Assembly (NCBI RefSeq): GCF_900142365.1
Contig: NZ_FRAP01000023.1
Span: 53,814 to 117,813 of the forward strand
DNA length: 64,000 bases
From: Pseudonocardia thermophila
GTDB taxonomy: Bacteria > Actinomycetota > Actinomycetes > Mycobacteriales > Pseudonocardiaceae
Direction of reading: 5' to 3'
In this document: one piece after another, positions 24,787 through 34,063 of the stretch
Position numbering within the stretch: the first letter of the stretch is position 1
How the letters are laid out: each line of letters opens with the position of its first letter
The notes under the pieces: generated by a model
Seen by the model: the letters and a program-made list of their open reading frames with translations, nothing else
Database searches by the model: none
Told to the model about the DNA's origin: nothing
Position numbers and translations under genes: made by a program

Positions 24787-26291
24787 GCCGCCCTCCGCTC
24801 GCGGAAGTAGAGCGCCGCCTCGACCTGCTCGACGCTCGGGCACGGATCTCCCGCGAGATCCGCGAGCGTCCACGCCACGCGCAGCGCCCGGTCGGCGCTG
24901 CGGGCGCTGAGCTGGCCCGAGCGCAGGCCGAGGTCGAGCGGCCGCACGACCCGCTCCGGCAGCGCGAAGCGGGACCGCAGCGCGGGCCCCGGGGCCTCAG
25001 CGTTGGTCTGCCACCCCTCCCCCGCCCAGCGCTCCGCCGCCGCAGTCCGGGCGTTCAGCACCCGCGCCCGCACGGCCGCGGAGCTCTCGGCCCCATCGGG
25101 CCCGGCGAACGTCGTGGCGGGGTACACGCGGGCGTGCAGATCGACTCGGTCGAGCAGCGGCCCGGACAGCCGGGCGAGGTAGCGGCGGCGCGCGGACGAT
25201 GGGCAGACGCAGTCGCGGTCGTGGACGGGGGCGCACGGGCACGGATTGGCCGCCAGGATCAGCTGGAACCGGGCCGGGTAGGTGACCGTGCCCTCGGAGC
25301 GGGCGATCCGCACCTCGCCCTCCTCCAGCGGGGTGCGCAGCGCGTCGAGCAGCTTCGGCCCCAACTCGGGCGCCTCGTCCAGGAACAGCACGCCCCTGTG
25401 GGCGAGCGACACGGAGCCGGGCCGGGCGATGCCGGTCCCGCCCCCGATGAGCGACGCGATCGAGCTGGACGGGTGCGGCGCGACGAGTGGGGGCGAGTGT
25501 GAGAGGGGCTCCCCGGGCGGCAACCGACCCGCGATCGAGCGGATCGTGGCCAGAGTGAGCGCGTCGTCGTCGGAGAGCGGAGGCAGCAGCCCCGCGAACC
25601 GGCGGGCCAGCATCGTCTTGCCGGTGCCGGGCGGCCCGACGAGCAGCATGTGGTGCCCTCCCGCCGCGGCGATCTCGCAGGCCAGCCGCGCATCCTCCTG
25701 GCCGACGACGTCGGCGAGATCAGGTTGCGGCGAGTGGACGGCCGCCCGGGCGACCGGTTCGGGCCGGGGCAGGTCGCGCAGGCCGCGCAGCCACACCAGC
25801 ACGTCGGACAGGCAGGTCGCGCCGAACACGTCCAGCCCGTCGACGAGCGCCGCCTCCGGCAGTGCGGGCTCGGGCACGACCACCCGTTTGAGCCCCGCGC
25901 CGCGGGCGGCGATCAGGCACGGCAGGAGCCCGTCGAACGGCCGCAGCCGCCCGTCGAGGGCCAGCTCCCCGAGCAGCGCCGTGCCCGTCAGCGAGTCCGG
26001 CGTGACGACGTCCTGGGCACCGAGCACCGCCAGCGCCAGGGCGAGGTCGAACGCCGAGCCGCTCTTGCGCAGCGTGGCCGGGGACAGCGAGAGGACGAGC
26101 CGACGTTGGGGCCAGCTGCACCCGGAGTTCACGATGGCGGCGCGCACCCGGTCCTTCGACTCGCGCAGCGCAGTGTCGGCCAGCCCCACCATGTGGACAC
26201 CGTTCATGCCGTCGCCGATGTGGGCCTCGACCTCCACGACGTGGCCCTCGACGCCGTGCAGCGCCACCGACCACGTCCGCCCGAGGCCCAT
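24783..26291 (-). CDS. comM: YifB/ComM-family Mg-chelatase-like AAA+ ATPase
   Basis: 502 residues. An N-terminal Lon-S5-like domain (VHMVGLADTALRESKDRVRAA) precedes an AAA+ module with Walker A GPPGTGKT and Walker B GVLFLDEAPE, and the C-terminal Mg_chelatase domain (RSADRALRVAWTLADLAG). ComM is a branch-migration helicase in transformation. ATG 26291 touches the yraN stop (TGATG). The yraN-comM-dprA order equals Rv2898c-Rv2896c. Confidence 0.94.
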   Translation of the reverse strand: MGLGRTWSVALHGVEGHVVEVEAHIGDGMNGVHMVGLADTALRESKDRVRAAIVNSGCSWPQRRLVLSLSPATLRKSGSAFDLALALAVLGAQDVVTPDSLTGTALLGELALDGRLRPFDGLLPCLIAARGAGLKRVVVPEPALPEAALVDGLDVFGATCLSDVLVWLRGLRDLPRPEPVARAAVHSPQPDLADVVGQEDARLACEIAAAGGHHMLLVGPPGTGKTMLARRFAGLLPPLSDDDALTLATIRSIAGRLPPGEPLSHSPPLVAPHPSSSIASLIGGGTGIARPGSVSLAHRGVLFLDEAPELGPKLLDALRTPLEEGEVRIARSEGTVTYPARFQLILAANPCPCAPVHDRDCVCPSSARRRYLARLSGPLLDRVDLHARVYPATTFAGPDGAESSAAVRARVLNARTAAAERWAGEGWQTNAEAPGPALRSRFALPERVVRPLDLGLRSGQLSARSADRALRVAWTLADLAGDPCPSVEQVEAALYFRERRAA

Positions 26292-26653
26292 CAGAACGCC
26301 GACCGGTAGTGGGTGATGCGGGCGGGCGCGCCCGGCTCGGCCACGACGGCGACCACGTCGAACCGCAGGTCGCACCAGCGCACCCGGTGCGCGGCGAGCC
26401 ATGCCTGGGTGACGCGCTTGATGCGGCCGGCCTTCTTCGGGTCGACGGCCTCCGCCGGGGCGCCGAACCGCTCACTGCTGCGGGTCTTCACCTCGCACAC
26501 GACGAGCTGGTGCGCGTCCGTCGCGACGACGTCGAGCTCGCCGGCCCGGCACCGCCAGTTGCGCGAGAGCACCACCATCCCCTGGTGCTCCAGGTAGCGC
26601 ACCGCGATGTCCTCACCGCGGCGCCCGAGATCGTCCTTCGCTGCCATGCCCAC
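26291..26653 (-). CDS. UPF0102 family protein YraN
   Basis: 120 residues of the UPF0102 restriction-endonuclease-like fold: GRRGEDIAVRYLEHQG, then NWRCRAGELDVVATD and VVCEVKTRSSERFG, which contain the D, E-x-K residues of a nuclease core. The biochemical role is unknown, and the DNA-processing neighbours (comM, dprA) suggest DNA metabolism. Confidence 0.92.
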   Translation of the reverse strand: MGMAAKDDLGRRGEDIAVRYLEHQGMVVLSRNWRCRAGELDVVATDAHQLVVCEVKTRSSERFGAPAEAVDPKKAGRIKRVTQAWLAAHRVRWCDLRFDVVAVVAEPGAPARITHYRSAF

Positions 26654-26712
26654 ACGATCGCGGGCGGGCGGCCGCCGCGGGCGCGACCAGCGAAATCTGT
26701 GGATGGACCGGA

Positions 26713-26730
26713 CCGGTTGGGGACAACCGG
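26713..26730 (-). terminator. Short hairpin downstream of DUF2469
   Basis: A perfect stem CCGGTTG/CAACCGG with a 4-nt loop in the 136-bp gap between DUF2469 and yraN. It probably marks the end of the lepB-rnhB-DUF2469 transcript. Confidence 0.45.
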
Positions 26731-26789
26731 GCCGTCAGGCCGCCGAACCGTCGGTGCGCCGTGCTAACGCGGTCCTGCGGTGCGGCTCG

Positions 26790-27107
26790 TCAGCCGAACT
26801 CCTTGTCCGGCAGCCGCAGGTCGGGCTTCTCCAGCTCCTCGACGTTGACGTCCTTGAACGTCAGCACGCGGACGTTCTTGACGAACCGCGCCGGGCGGTA
26901 CATGTCCCACACCCATGCGTCCGACATGCGGACCTCGAAGTAGATCTCGCCGTCGGAGTTGCGGGCGGCCACGTCGACCGAGTTCGCGAGGTAGAACCGG
27001 CGCTCCGTCTCCACCACGTAGGAGAACTGGGACACGATGTCCCGGTACTCCTTGTAGAGCGTGAGCTCCATCTCGGTCTCGTACTTCTCGAGATCCTCGG
27101 CGCTCAC
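26790..27107 (-). CDS. DUF2469 family protein
   Basis: 105 residues, very acidic and aromatic: LEKYETEMELTLYKEYRD, VETERRFYLANSVDV, then VRMSDAWVWDMYRPARF and FVKNVRVLTFKDVNVEEL. This matches the actinobacterial DUF2469 family (Rv2901c), of unknown function. GTG 27107 overlaps the rnhB stop (GTGA), and the start sits right before the conserved SAEDLEKYE. Confidence 0.92.
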   Translation of the reverse strand: MSAEDLEKYETEMELTLYKEYRDIVSQFSYVVETERRFYLANSVDVAARNSDGEIYFEVRMSDAWVWDMYRPARFVKNVRVLTFKDVNVEELEKPDLRLPDKEFG

Positions 27108-27928
27108 GATCGCAGTCCTCCTCCGGGGCCCGCGTCCGACATCATGGCGGGCATCAGCTCGGGCAAGCTCCCATTGTCCACCAGGTCGCCCTCGGCGCCG
27201 ACGGCGGACCTCACTACGCCCACCATCGCGGCCCTGACGTTGACGAACGAGTAGCGATGGACCGGTGACGGACCGTGCTCGGCCAGCATCGCGTCGTGGA
27301 CGGGCGTGCAGTAGCCCTTGTGCTCCGCGAAGCGGTACTGCGGGTACTGCGCGTCCAGCTCCACCATCAACCGGTCCCGGGTGACCTTGGCCAGCACCGA
27401 CGCCGCGGCGACGCACGCGGCGACCTGGTCGCCCTTCTGCACGGCCAGGGTCGGAGTGCCGAACCCGCGCACCGGGAACCCGTCGGTCAGGACGTACCCG
27501 GGCGGGGTCTCCAGGTGCGCGACGGCGCGTCGCATCCCCTCCACGTTGGCGACGTGCACGCCGCGTCGGTCCACCTCATCGGGCGGGATCACGATCACCG
27601 AGTACTGCTCGGCCCGCTGCACGATGAGGTCGTAGAACTCCTCCCGCACGGCCGGGGTGAGCAGCTTCGAGTCGGTGAGCCCCGCGAGCCGCTTGGCGTC
27701 GGCGGGGCGCAGCACGCACGCGGCCACCACGAGCGGACCCGCGCACGCGCCGCGGCCGGCCTCGTCCACCCCCGCGACCGGCCCGAGGCCGTGGCGCTGC
27801 AGGGTGGCCTGCAGGGTCCAGTTGCCGTTCCGCCGCACGATCGCCCGCCCCGGCAGGAACCCCTCGCGTCGGAGATCGGCGGTCGATGCGCGGACGGCGC
27901 GTCGACGACGAGCTGCGGAGCGGGACAT
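27104..27928 (-). CDS. rnhB: Ribonuclease HII
   Basis: 274 residues. The metal-binding DEAGRG (Asp55, Glu56) lies in VAGVDEAGRGACAGPLVVAA, and KVTRDRLM and the downstream HKGYCTPVH motif complete the type 2 RNase H pattern. It removes ribonucleotides and RNA from RNA-DNA hybrids. The last 35 residues are a low-complexity tail. It lies between lepB and DUF2469 as in M. tuberculosis. Confidence 0.95.
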   Translation of the reverse strand: MSRSAARRRRAVRASTADLRREGFLPGRAIVRRNGNWTLQATLQRHGLGPVAGVDEAGRGACAGPLVVAACVLRPADAKRLAGLTDSKLLTPAVREEFYDLIVQRAEQYSVIVIPPDEVDRRGVHVANVEGMRRAVAHLETPPGYVLTDGFPVRGFGTPTLAVQKGDQVAACVAAASVLAKVTRDRLMVELDAQYPQYRFAEHKGYCTPVHDAMLAEHGPSPVHRYSFVNVRAAMVGVVRSAVGAEGDLVDNGSLPELMPAMMSDAGPGGGLRS

Positions 27929-27967
27929 CGCGCGGAAGTGTAGAGCCGCCGCCGCGCGCCGGTGCGC

Positions 27968-29626
27968 TCAGGCGCGACGCTGCGGCCAGGTGGCGCAGTC
28001 GTCGAGGTCGAGCAGATCGACGCGGCGCCTGCGGCGCACCAGCGGCACCGCCGCGACCAGCGCCACCGCACCCAGTCCGGCGACGTCCAGGGCGTCCGCG
28101 CCGAGCCCCACGCTGCGGCTCTGCGGATCGGCCTCCGGGATCCAGCCGAACCGGGTGAACGGCAGGACGATCAACCGCGCCTTGCCGATGACGTTCTCGA
28201 CGGGCACCGAGCCGTGGCCCGGGACGCGGGAGTCGGCGGAGTTGTTGCGGCTGTCGCCCATGAGCCACAGCTCACCCTCCGGCACCGTGACCGGACCGAA
28301 CTGCTCCTGGCGCGGCTCACCGGCACCGGGCAGGTAGTAGATGTACGGCTCGACGAGCGGCTTGCCGTCGACCATCACCTGCCCCGTCGGGGTGCAGCAC
28401 TGCACGGTCTGCCCACCGACGGCGATCACGCGCTTGACGAAGTCCTTCTCGTCGGGCGGCGCGAGCCCGATCAGCGACCCGAGCTGCTGCAGGCCGGCGA
28501 CGAACGCGTTGCTCGGCGGCGAGACCTCGACCTCGCTCGACCAGCTGTCCGGACCGCGGAACACCACCACGTCGCCGGGCTGCGGGTCGGAGAAGCGGTA
28601 GGTGACCTTGTCGACGAGGACGCGGTCGTTGTTGCAGCCCGGGCAGCCGTGCAGCGTGGTCTCCATCGATCCCGACGGGATGACGTAGACCTTGGCGATG
28701 AACGTCTGGATCAGGAAGGTCAGGACGAGCGCCACCACGATGAGCAGCGGCAGTTCCTTCCAGAACGACGTACGGCGGCGCCGGCCGGGGCGCGGCTTCT
28801 TGCCCTCCGCGGCGAGCAGCTCGCGGTAGGCCGCGGCGGGCCGCTCGTTCGGCGACTCCCCCGCACGGCGGCGGTGCCGCCCCGGCGGCTCCCCGGACTG
28901 GCCGGGGCCGGGCGGGGGCCGGTCGGCGGCGGCGCGGCGGGTCGCCGGGCGGGCGGTCGTCGGCTCGTCGGCGGAGGCGCGGCGCCCGTCGGGGGCACGG
29001 CGACGGCCGGGGTCACGGCGCGGCTCACGGAGAGGATCACGGAGAGGATCACGGGCAGGCTCGCGCTCCGCGCCCAGATGCTCTGTGCCGGGATGCTCGG
29101 TGCCGAGACGTTGCGTGCCGAGATCACGCGCGAGCGCGTGCCCGTTGCGGTACCCGTTCGGGCGGCCGTTGGCGCGACCGTTGGCGGTGTAGCCGTTGGG
29201 GTGATCGGTGCGCGCCGGACGGCCGGCGGGTGGCTCGTCCGGCCGCCGGTAGCGCTGCTCGGGCGGCTCGACGAGCCGCCTGCGGCCACCGACGGGCGGC
29301 CCCTCCGGGCTCTGCCGCGGATCGGGCGCCCGCCGCGGCGCGCCGAGGTACGGCTCCTCGACGGGCGGGACGGGCCAGCGCGGCGGGATGTCCTCGCGCA
29401 CGGGCGCGGCAGCGTGCCGCCGGACACCGTTCTCCGGTGCCGGCGGGGCGGCTGCGTGGCGGGCCGGGCGGCCGACCGGCTCCTCGAGGGGAGTCCCTGC
29501 GGGGCCCCGCCGCACCGGCGGCGGAGCAGCTGCGGCTCGACGACGGGGTGCCGGCTCATCGACCGGCACGTGCCGTCGAGGTCGGCCCCGCCTGTCGTCG
29601 GGGAGCTCGGGAAGGGCCACGCCCAC
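27968..29626 (-). CDS. lepB: Signal peptidase I with very long disordered N-terminus
   Basis: 552 residues, about twice the usual length. Residues 1 to about 280 are rich in R, P, A, D and G with short repeats (for example LRDPLRDPLREP-like and GTEHPGTEHLGAE) and should be disordered and cytoplasmic. A single helix (LPLLIVVALVLTFLIQTFIA) leads to the catalytic domain with Ser320 in PSGSME and Lys398 in DFVKRVIAVGG, then GDSRNNSADSR. A second hydrophobic stretch is near the C-terminus. It releases exported proteins at the membrane. GTG 29626 and GTG 29620 are both possible. Confidence 0.92.
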   Translation of the reverse strand: MGVALPELPDDRRGRPRRHVPVDEPAPRRRAAAAPPPVRRGPAGTPLEEPVGRPARHAAAPPAPENGVRRHAAAPVREDIPPRWPVPPVEEPYLGAPRRAPDPRQSPEGPPVGGRRRLVEPPEQRYRRPDEPPAGRPARTDHPNGYTANGRANGRPNGYRNGHALARDLGTQRLGTEHPGTEHLGAEREPARDPLRDPLREPRRDPGRRRAPDGRRASADEPTTARPATRRAAADRPPPGPGQSGEPPGRHRRRAGESPNERPAAAYRELLAAEGKKPRPGRRRRTSFWKELPLLIVVALVLTFLIQTFIAKVYVIPSGSMETTLHGCPGCNNDRVLVDKVTYRFSDPQPGDVVVFRGPDSWSSEVEVSPPSNAFVAGLQQLGSLIGLAPPDEKDFVKRVIAVGGQTVQCCTPTGQVMVDGKPLVEPYIYYLPGAGEPRQEQFGPVTVPEGELWLMGDSRNNSADSRVPGHGSVPVENVIGKARLIVLPFTRFGWIPEADPQSRSVGLGADALDVAGLGAVALVAAVPLVRRRRRVDLLDLDDCATWPQRRA

Positions 29627-29652
29627 GAGGCTACGTCAACCAGCCCCGAAGG

Positions 29653-30012
29653 TCAGGACGCCGAAGGGGTCTCGCGCTTCTCCTTGATCTTGGCGGCCTT
29701 GCCACGAAGATCACGGAGGTAGTACAGCTTCGCCCGGCGGACATCCCCGCGGGTGGCGACCTCGATCTTCTCGATGTTCGGCGAGTGCAGCGGGAAGGTG
29801 CGCTCCACGCCCACACCGAACGAGACCTTGCGCACGGTGAACGTCTCGCGGATGCCCGAGCCGTGGCGGCGGATCACCACACCCTGGAACACCTGGATGC
29901 GCGACCGGTTGCCCTCGATGACCTTCACGTGCACCTTGAGCGTGTCCCCCGGTCGGAAGTCGGGGATGTCGGAGCGCAGCTGCTCTGCGTCCAGGGCGTC
30001 CAGGGTGTTCAT
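29653..30012 (-). CDS. rplS: 50S ribosomal protein L19
   Basis: 119 residues with the L19 pattern: FRPGDTLKVHVKVIEGNRSR, FQGVVIRRHGSGIRETFTVRK and GVERTFPLHSPNIEKIEV, ending in AKLYYLRDLRGKAAKIKE. It sits at the 30S-50S interface. It lies between trmD and lepB, 128 bp from trmD. Confidence 0.97.
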   Translation of the reverse strand: MNTLDALDAEQLRSDIPDFRPGDTLKVHVKVIEGNRSRIQVFQGVVIRRHGSGIRETFTVRKVSFGVGVERTFPLHSPNIEKIEVATRGDVRRAKLYYLRDLRGKAAKIKEKRETPSAS

Positions 30013-30140
30013 CGCGAAGTCCGTCCTCGGTGCGTGATAGCGGTGGTGCGGCGCTCGTCACTTCGAACCAGAGCGCAGGCAGGCCCGTTCGGGCGCTGGC
30101 ATCCCGTCAATAGTGCCAGACGCGTTCGGACGACCTGCAC

Positions 30141-30881
30141 TCACCCGTCCAGCGACGCCAGGAACTCGCGGTCCCGCTGGTCGAGCGCGTCCTCGGGCAG
30201 GGCGGCGAGCAGGTCGGGCCGGCGCTTCGCGGTGCGCTCCAGCGCCCGGTCGCGGCGCCACCGGGCGATCGCGCCGTGATCACCGCTGCGCAGCACCGCG
30301 GGCACCTCCCGGCCCCGCCAGACGACGGGCCGAGTGTACGCCGGGCCCTCCAGCAGGCCGTCGGAGAACGAGTCCTGCTCAGCCGACTGCGGGTTGCCCA
30401 GCACCCCGGGCAGCAGCCGGGCCACGGCCTCCACCATGACCAGCACCGCGACCTCGCCTCCGACGAGCACGTAGTCACCGATGCTGACCTCCTCGACGGG
30501 CATCCGCGACGCGTACTCGTCGACGACGCGCTGGTCGATGCCCTCGTAGCGGCCGCAGGCGAACACCAGGCGCGGCTCGTCCTTCCAGCGCCGGGCGGTC
30601 GCCTGGGTGAACGGCACGCCCGCGGGCGTGGGCACGATCAGCCGGGCGGGCTCGTCACCGAGCACGTCGTCCAGCGCCTCGCCCCACACCTGCGGGCGCA
30701 TCACCATCCCGGGCCCGCCGCCGTAGGGCGCATCGTCGACGGCCTGGTGCACGTCGCGGGTCCAGTCCCGCAGGTTGTGCACGCGCACGTCGATGAGGCC
30801 GGCCGCGATCGCCCGTCCCAGTAGCGCCTCGCGCAGGGGCGCAAGATAACCGGGGAAGATGGTCACGACGTCGATCCGCAC
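30141..30881 (-). CDS. trmD: tRNA (guanine37-N1)-methyltransferase
   Basis: 246 residues from GTG 30881 (VRIDVVTIFPGYL). The SPOUT trefoil-knot motifs are DAPYGGGPGMVMRP, FACGRYEGIDQRV, and SIGDYVLVGGEVA with LLPGVLGN. It methylates G37 of tRNAs and so prevents +1 frameshifting. It is part of the rpsP-KH-rimM...trmD-rplS set, but here trmD is separated from rimM by about 3.4 kb of accessory DNA. Confidence 0.96.
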   Translation of the reverse strand: MRIDVVTIFPGYLAPLREALLGRAIAAGLIDVRVHNLRDWTRDVHQAVDDAPYGGGPGMVMRPQVWGEALDDVLGDEPARLIVPTPAGVPFTQATARRWKDEPRLVFACGRYEGIDQRVVDEYASRMPVEEVSIGDYVLVGGEVAVLVMVEAVARLLPGVLGNPQSAEQDSFSDGLLEGPAYTRPVVWRGREVPAVLRSGDHGAIARWRRDRALERTAKRRPDLLAALPEDALDQRDREFLASLDG

Positions 30882-30912
30882 GCCGCGATCCTGACAGGAG
30901 GGAGGACGAGCC

Positions 30913-31632
30913 GTGCCACCAGCGCTCTGGTCGACCGACAACCAGTACTCGGTGCTGCTCCCGGCGCTGCTCGCGCTCGTCCTGTCCATCCTCATCGGAC
31001 TGGAACGCGAGGCGGGCGGCAAGTCCGCGGGGCTGCGCACGCACACCCTCGTCGGGCTGGGCTCCGCCGTGCTGATGCTCGTCTCCAAGTACGGGTTCGC
31101 CGACCTGCTGCTCGTCGAGCGGATCTCGGTGGACCCGGCCCGCATCGCCGCCCAGATCGTCTCCGGCATCGGGTTCATCGGCGGCGGGCTGATCTTCGTG
31201 CGCAAGGACGCGGTGCGCGGCCTCACCACCGCCGCGACCGTGTGGCTCGTCGCCGCCGTCGGCATGGCCTGCGGGGCCGGGCTGCCGGTGCTCGCCGTGG
31301 CGACCACGATCGGGCACTTCGTCGTGACCCGGGGGCTGCCCCCGCTCGCCCGGCTCACCGCGCGCCGGCGCAAGGACCCGCCCGTGCTGCGCGTCGGCTA
31401 CGCCACCGGGCAGGGCGTGCTGCGGACCGTGCTGGCCACCTGCACAGATCGCGGGTGGATGGTGCGCGGGGTGGAGATCGACCGCGAGGACCGGGAGGAC
31501 TCCGGCGGCCGCTACACCGCGGTCGCGCTGCAGCTCGACGGCCGCGGGGACCTCACCGACCTGGCGGGGGAGGTGTCCGAGCTGCCGGGGGTGCGCTTCG
31601 CTGCGACGGGGCGGGAGCCGCTGGACGAGTAG
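30913..31632 (+). CDS. MgtC/SapB family membrane protein
   Basis: 239 residues. The MgtC domain has LIGLEREAGGKSAGLRTHTLVGLGSA, ARIAAQIVSGIGFIGGGLI and GLTTAATVWLVAAVGMACG, with about five helices, then a cytoplasmic ACT-like C-terminal domain (VLRVGYATGQGVLRTVLATC...). Family members matter for growth at low Mg2+ and for virulence by acting on ATP synthase. GTG 30913 has AGGAGG-type purines just upstream. Divergent from trmD; this gene begins the accessory segment. Confidence 0.88.
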   Translation: MPPALWSTDNQYSVLLPALLALVLSILIGLEREAGGKSAGLRTHTLVGLGSAVLMLVSKYGFADLLLVERISVDPARIAAQIVSGIGFIGGGLIFVRKDAVRGLTTAATVWLVAAVGMACGAGLPVLAVATTIGHFVVTRGLPPLARLTARRRKDPPVLRVGYATGQGVLRTVLATCTDRGWMVRGVEIDREDREDSGGRYTAVALQLDGRGDLTDLAGEVSELPGVRFAATGREPLDE

Positions 31633-31638
31633 GACCGG

Positions 31639-32539
31639 TCACCGGCGCGCGACCGCGGTGACCACCTGCCGGATGCACTCACGCAGCCGGCGATGGCCGC
31701 CGTCAGCCGTGTGCCGCGGGTGCCACGCCATGGCCAGCTCGATCGGCGGCAACTGCAGGGCACGGGAAACGTCCCCAGGTCCACCGCCGCCAGTACCCCG
31801 GTGTCGGACAGCCCGGGCGCCAGGCAGACGAAGTCGGTGTCCCGGCAGGTGATCAGGGCCGCGGCGTAGCCGGGGACGGTGGCGACGACCCGCCGGGAGA
31901 GCCCAGCTCGGCCAGCCGGTCGTCGACCGGCCCGCGGACCCGGCCGCGCCGGGAGACGCCCAGGTGGTTCGCCGCGGCGAACGACTCCGGGGTGACCGGG
32001 CCCGCGGTGAGCGGATGCCCCGCCGCCGCGACCCCGACGACGTCGAACCGGGCGAGCACTCCACGACGGTCTCCGGGTCGGTGTGCTCGACGACGCCGAG
32101 CTCCACGTCGACCCGTCCGTCGCGCATCGCGGAGGTGCCCTCGAGGCTGTCCGGGAGGAACCGCAGCAGAACGCCGGGCGCCTCGGCCCGCACCTTCGCG
32201 GTCAGCGGGGCGACCAGGTGGACCAGCACGCCGTCGTCGGCCTGGATCGTGTACGCCCGGTCGAGGCCGCGCGGATCGGGGGCGACCCGCGGCGTGAGCA
32301 GGGTGCGCGCCTGCTGGACCAGGGCGGAGACCTCGGATCGCAGCTCCAGGGCCCGCGGTGTGGGGACGAGGTTGCGGCCGGCCCGGACCAGCCGCGGGTC
32401 GCCGAGGATCCGGCGCAGCCGAGCCGGCGTGCAGCTCAGCGCCGGCGGCGAGGTGTGCAACCGCTCGGCGGCCGCGGTGACGCTGTTGGTCTCCAGCAGC
32501 GCGTCCAGCGACCAGCAGGTTCAGGTCCAGGTCGGCCAC
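31639..32539 (-). pseudogene. LysR-family regulator, broken by about four frameshifts
   Basis: The start GTG 32539 (VADLDLNLLVA) leads into a LysR HTH, but the frame breaks near 32508. The following frame carries HTSPPALSCTPARLRRILGD and the effector-domain start, breaks again near 32063 (ETVVE to RFDVVGVAAAGHPLT), near 31900 (DRLAELG to RRVVATVPGYAAALI) and near 31758 (GTFPVP to LQLPPIELAMAWHPRH). Each break fits loss of one or two bases. Joined, the pieces make a full-length LysR protein. Either a real pseudogene or clustered sequencing errors. Confidence 0.8.
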
Positions 32540-32680
32540 ACCGCCGCCCCGGTCATCCCGAGTGGAACGACTCGAGACTCATCTCGACATCGCTGATCAT
32601 CCGCGCGGCGGCGAGGATCGAGGCATCGGCAGGGGCCCCGCCGAGACCCAGCGGAACCCGTCGGAACGACCGGGGCACCC

Positions 32681-33307
32681 GTGCCGCACTGGGCCGCCAT
32701 CACCCCGGACGGGCGCACGGCGTACACGACCGACACGCAGACGCCGTACGTCTCGGTGGTGGACCTGACGGGCTGCAGACCCGCCCGGAAGGTGCCGGGC
32801 CCGGGCAGCGAGGACCTCGCCCTCTCCCCCGACGGCACCCGCCTGTACGTGGCGACGCCGGCGATCTCGCTCCCACCCGCCTCGCCGGACACCTACGCGG
32901 TGCAGGTCGTGGACGTCGCCACGAACGCGATCGTGCACACCGTCCCGGTTCCGGGGATGCCGAGCCCGGTGCACGTGACCGCGGACGGGAAGCTGCTCGT
33001 CGGGCAGTGGCGGTTCAGCGGCGCCGCGTCCGGCACCCGTTCCGCGGCGGGCCTCCTGTCGATCTTCGACGCGGCCGGCTACGAGCCGCTCGCCGAGCTG
33101 GAGGTCGGGATCAGTCCGATCAACATCACGTCGACGCCCGACGGCGCCACCGGGTTCGTCACCAACCTCCAGTCGGGGACGGTGAGCGTGATCGACCTCC
33201 GATCGCTGGAGGTGGCCGCGACGCTGGAGGTCGATCCTCGTGACGACTCGAGGCCCCGAGCACCGCTCCAGGGAGCGCACGGAGTGGCGTACCTCCCCGG
33301 GGCCTGA
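32681..33307 (+). pseudogene. YncE/SMP-30-like beta-propeller fragment
   Basis: 208 residues with repeated blades (ITPDGRTAYTTDTQTPYVSV, LALSPDGTRLYVATP, VTADGKLLVGQWRF, STPDGATGFVTNLQSGTVSV), the pattern of seven-bladed YncE-type propellers. Only four or five blades are present and there is no signal peptide, so the N-terminal part appears lost; the frame upstream shows no usable continuation. The start codon used (GTG 32681) lies inside a blade. Next to the LysR pseudogene. A small expressed protein cannot be excluded. Confidence 0.5.
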
Positions 33308-33341
33308 TCGGGTCGCGCCTCGCCTCACCCGGTACGAGAGC

Positions 33342-33393
33342 CTACGAACGGCACCTTCGCAGGGAATGGTGCTGACGGAAGTGCCGTTCGTAG
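33342..33393. repeat. Palindromic repeat, family B copy 2 (decayed left arm)
   Basis: Outer stem CTACGAACGGCAC pairs perfectly, then a one-base bulge. The right arm (GCTGACGGAAGTGCCGTTCG) is close to that of copy 1, while the inner left arm has diverged. It lies 35 bp after the propeller fragment stop and 60 bp before the convergent Clp-N stop. Confidence 0.8.
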
Positions 33394-33453
33394 AACGTCA
33401 CCGTGCTCCTGGCCCGACACCTCGGCCCCAGGCGAGCCGCCACGGACGGGCGG

Positions 33454-34042
33454 TCACCCGGCCTGCTGACCCCGCACCAGCTCCTCGACCATGATCCTCG
33501 CCGGCCGCTGCATGACGCCCCGGGCGGCGAGGATCTGCTGGGCCGCTCCGGTCTCGGCGTGGAGCATGCCGAGCAGGATGTGCTCGGTGCCGACGTAGTT
33601 GTGCTTCAGCGCGATGGCCTCGCGCAGCGCCAGCTCCAGTGCCTTCTTGGCGGAGCGGTCGAAGGGGAGGGGCCAGCGCTTGCTCTTCCTGCGGGCGGCC
33701 ATGGTGCGGTCGAGCGCGCCGGGGCCGAACGCCTGCTCGACCTGACGGCGCGTCGGGGCCGAACGCCTGCTCGACCTGACGGCGCACCGCGCCGAGGTCG
33801 ATGCCGATGCCGGCCAGCGCCTCGTCGTCGGAGAGCCGCGTCTTGAGGGCGTCGATGTCGGCGAGGAGATCGTCAGGGGCCACCGAGAACCCGGTGAGGA
33901 CCATCCGGGCGATCGTGTCCGGTGTCCGCGCGATCGCCGCGAGCAGGTGCTCGCTGCTGATCGCGTCCGCCCCCCTGGCCACCGCGTCGGCCCGGGCCGC
34001 GACGACGACCTCGCGAGCCTTGCCCGTGAACCGTTCGAACAT
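33454..34042 (-). pseudogene. Clp N-terminal-domain protein disrupted by 34-bp tandem duplication
   Basis: It starts MFERFTGKAREVVVAARADA, a double Clp-N (ClpA/ClpC N-domain) protein without an ATPase. Translation is intact to VRRQVEQAFGPD, where a second copy of a 34-bp unit shifts the frame. The correct continuation (ALDRTMAARRKSKRWPLPFD, then KHNYVGTEHILLGMLHAETG) is preserved in another frame to 33454. Removing one unit restores a protein of about 184 residues. It follows an HTH gene by 21 bp, a common actinobacterial pair. In the shifted frame translation runs on to 33398. Confidence 0.85.
33717..33784. repeat. 34-bp tandem duplication inside Clp-N gene
   Basis: Units 33717-33750 and 33751-33784 differ at one base (CGCC versus CGTC at the unit start). 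Since 34 is not a multiple of three, the second unit causes the frameshift. The near identity suggests a recent slippage event. Confidence 0.95.
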
Positions 34043-34063
34043 GTCCCGCTCCCCTCGTGCCGG

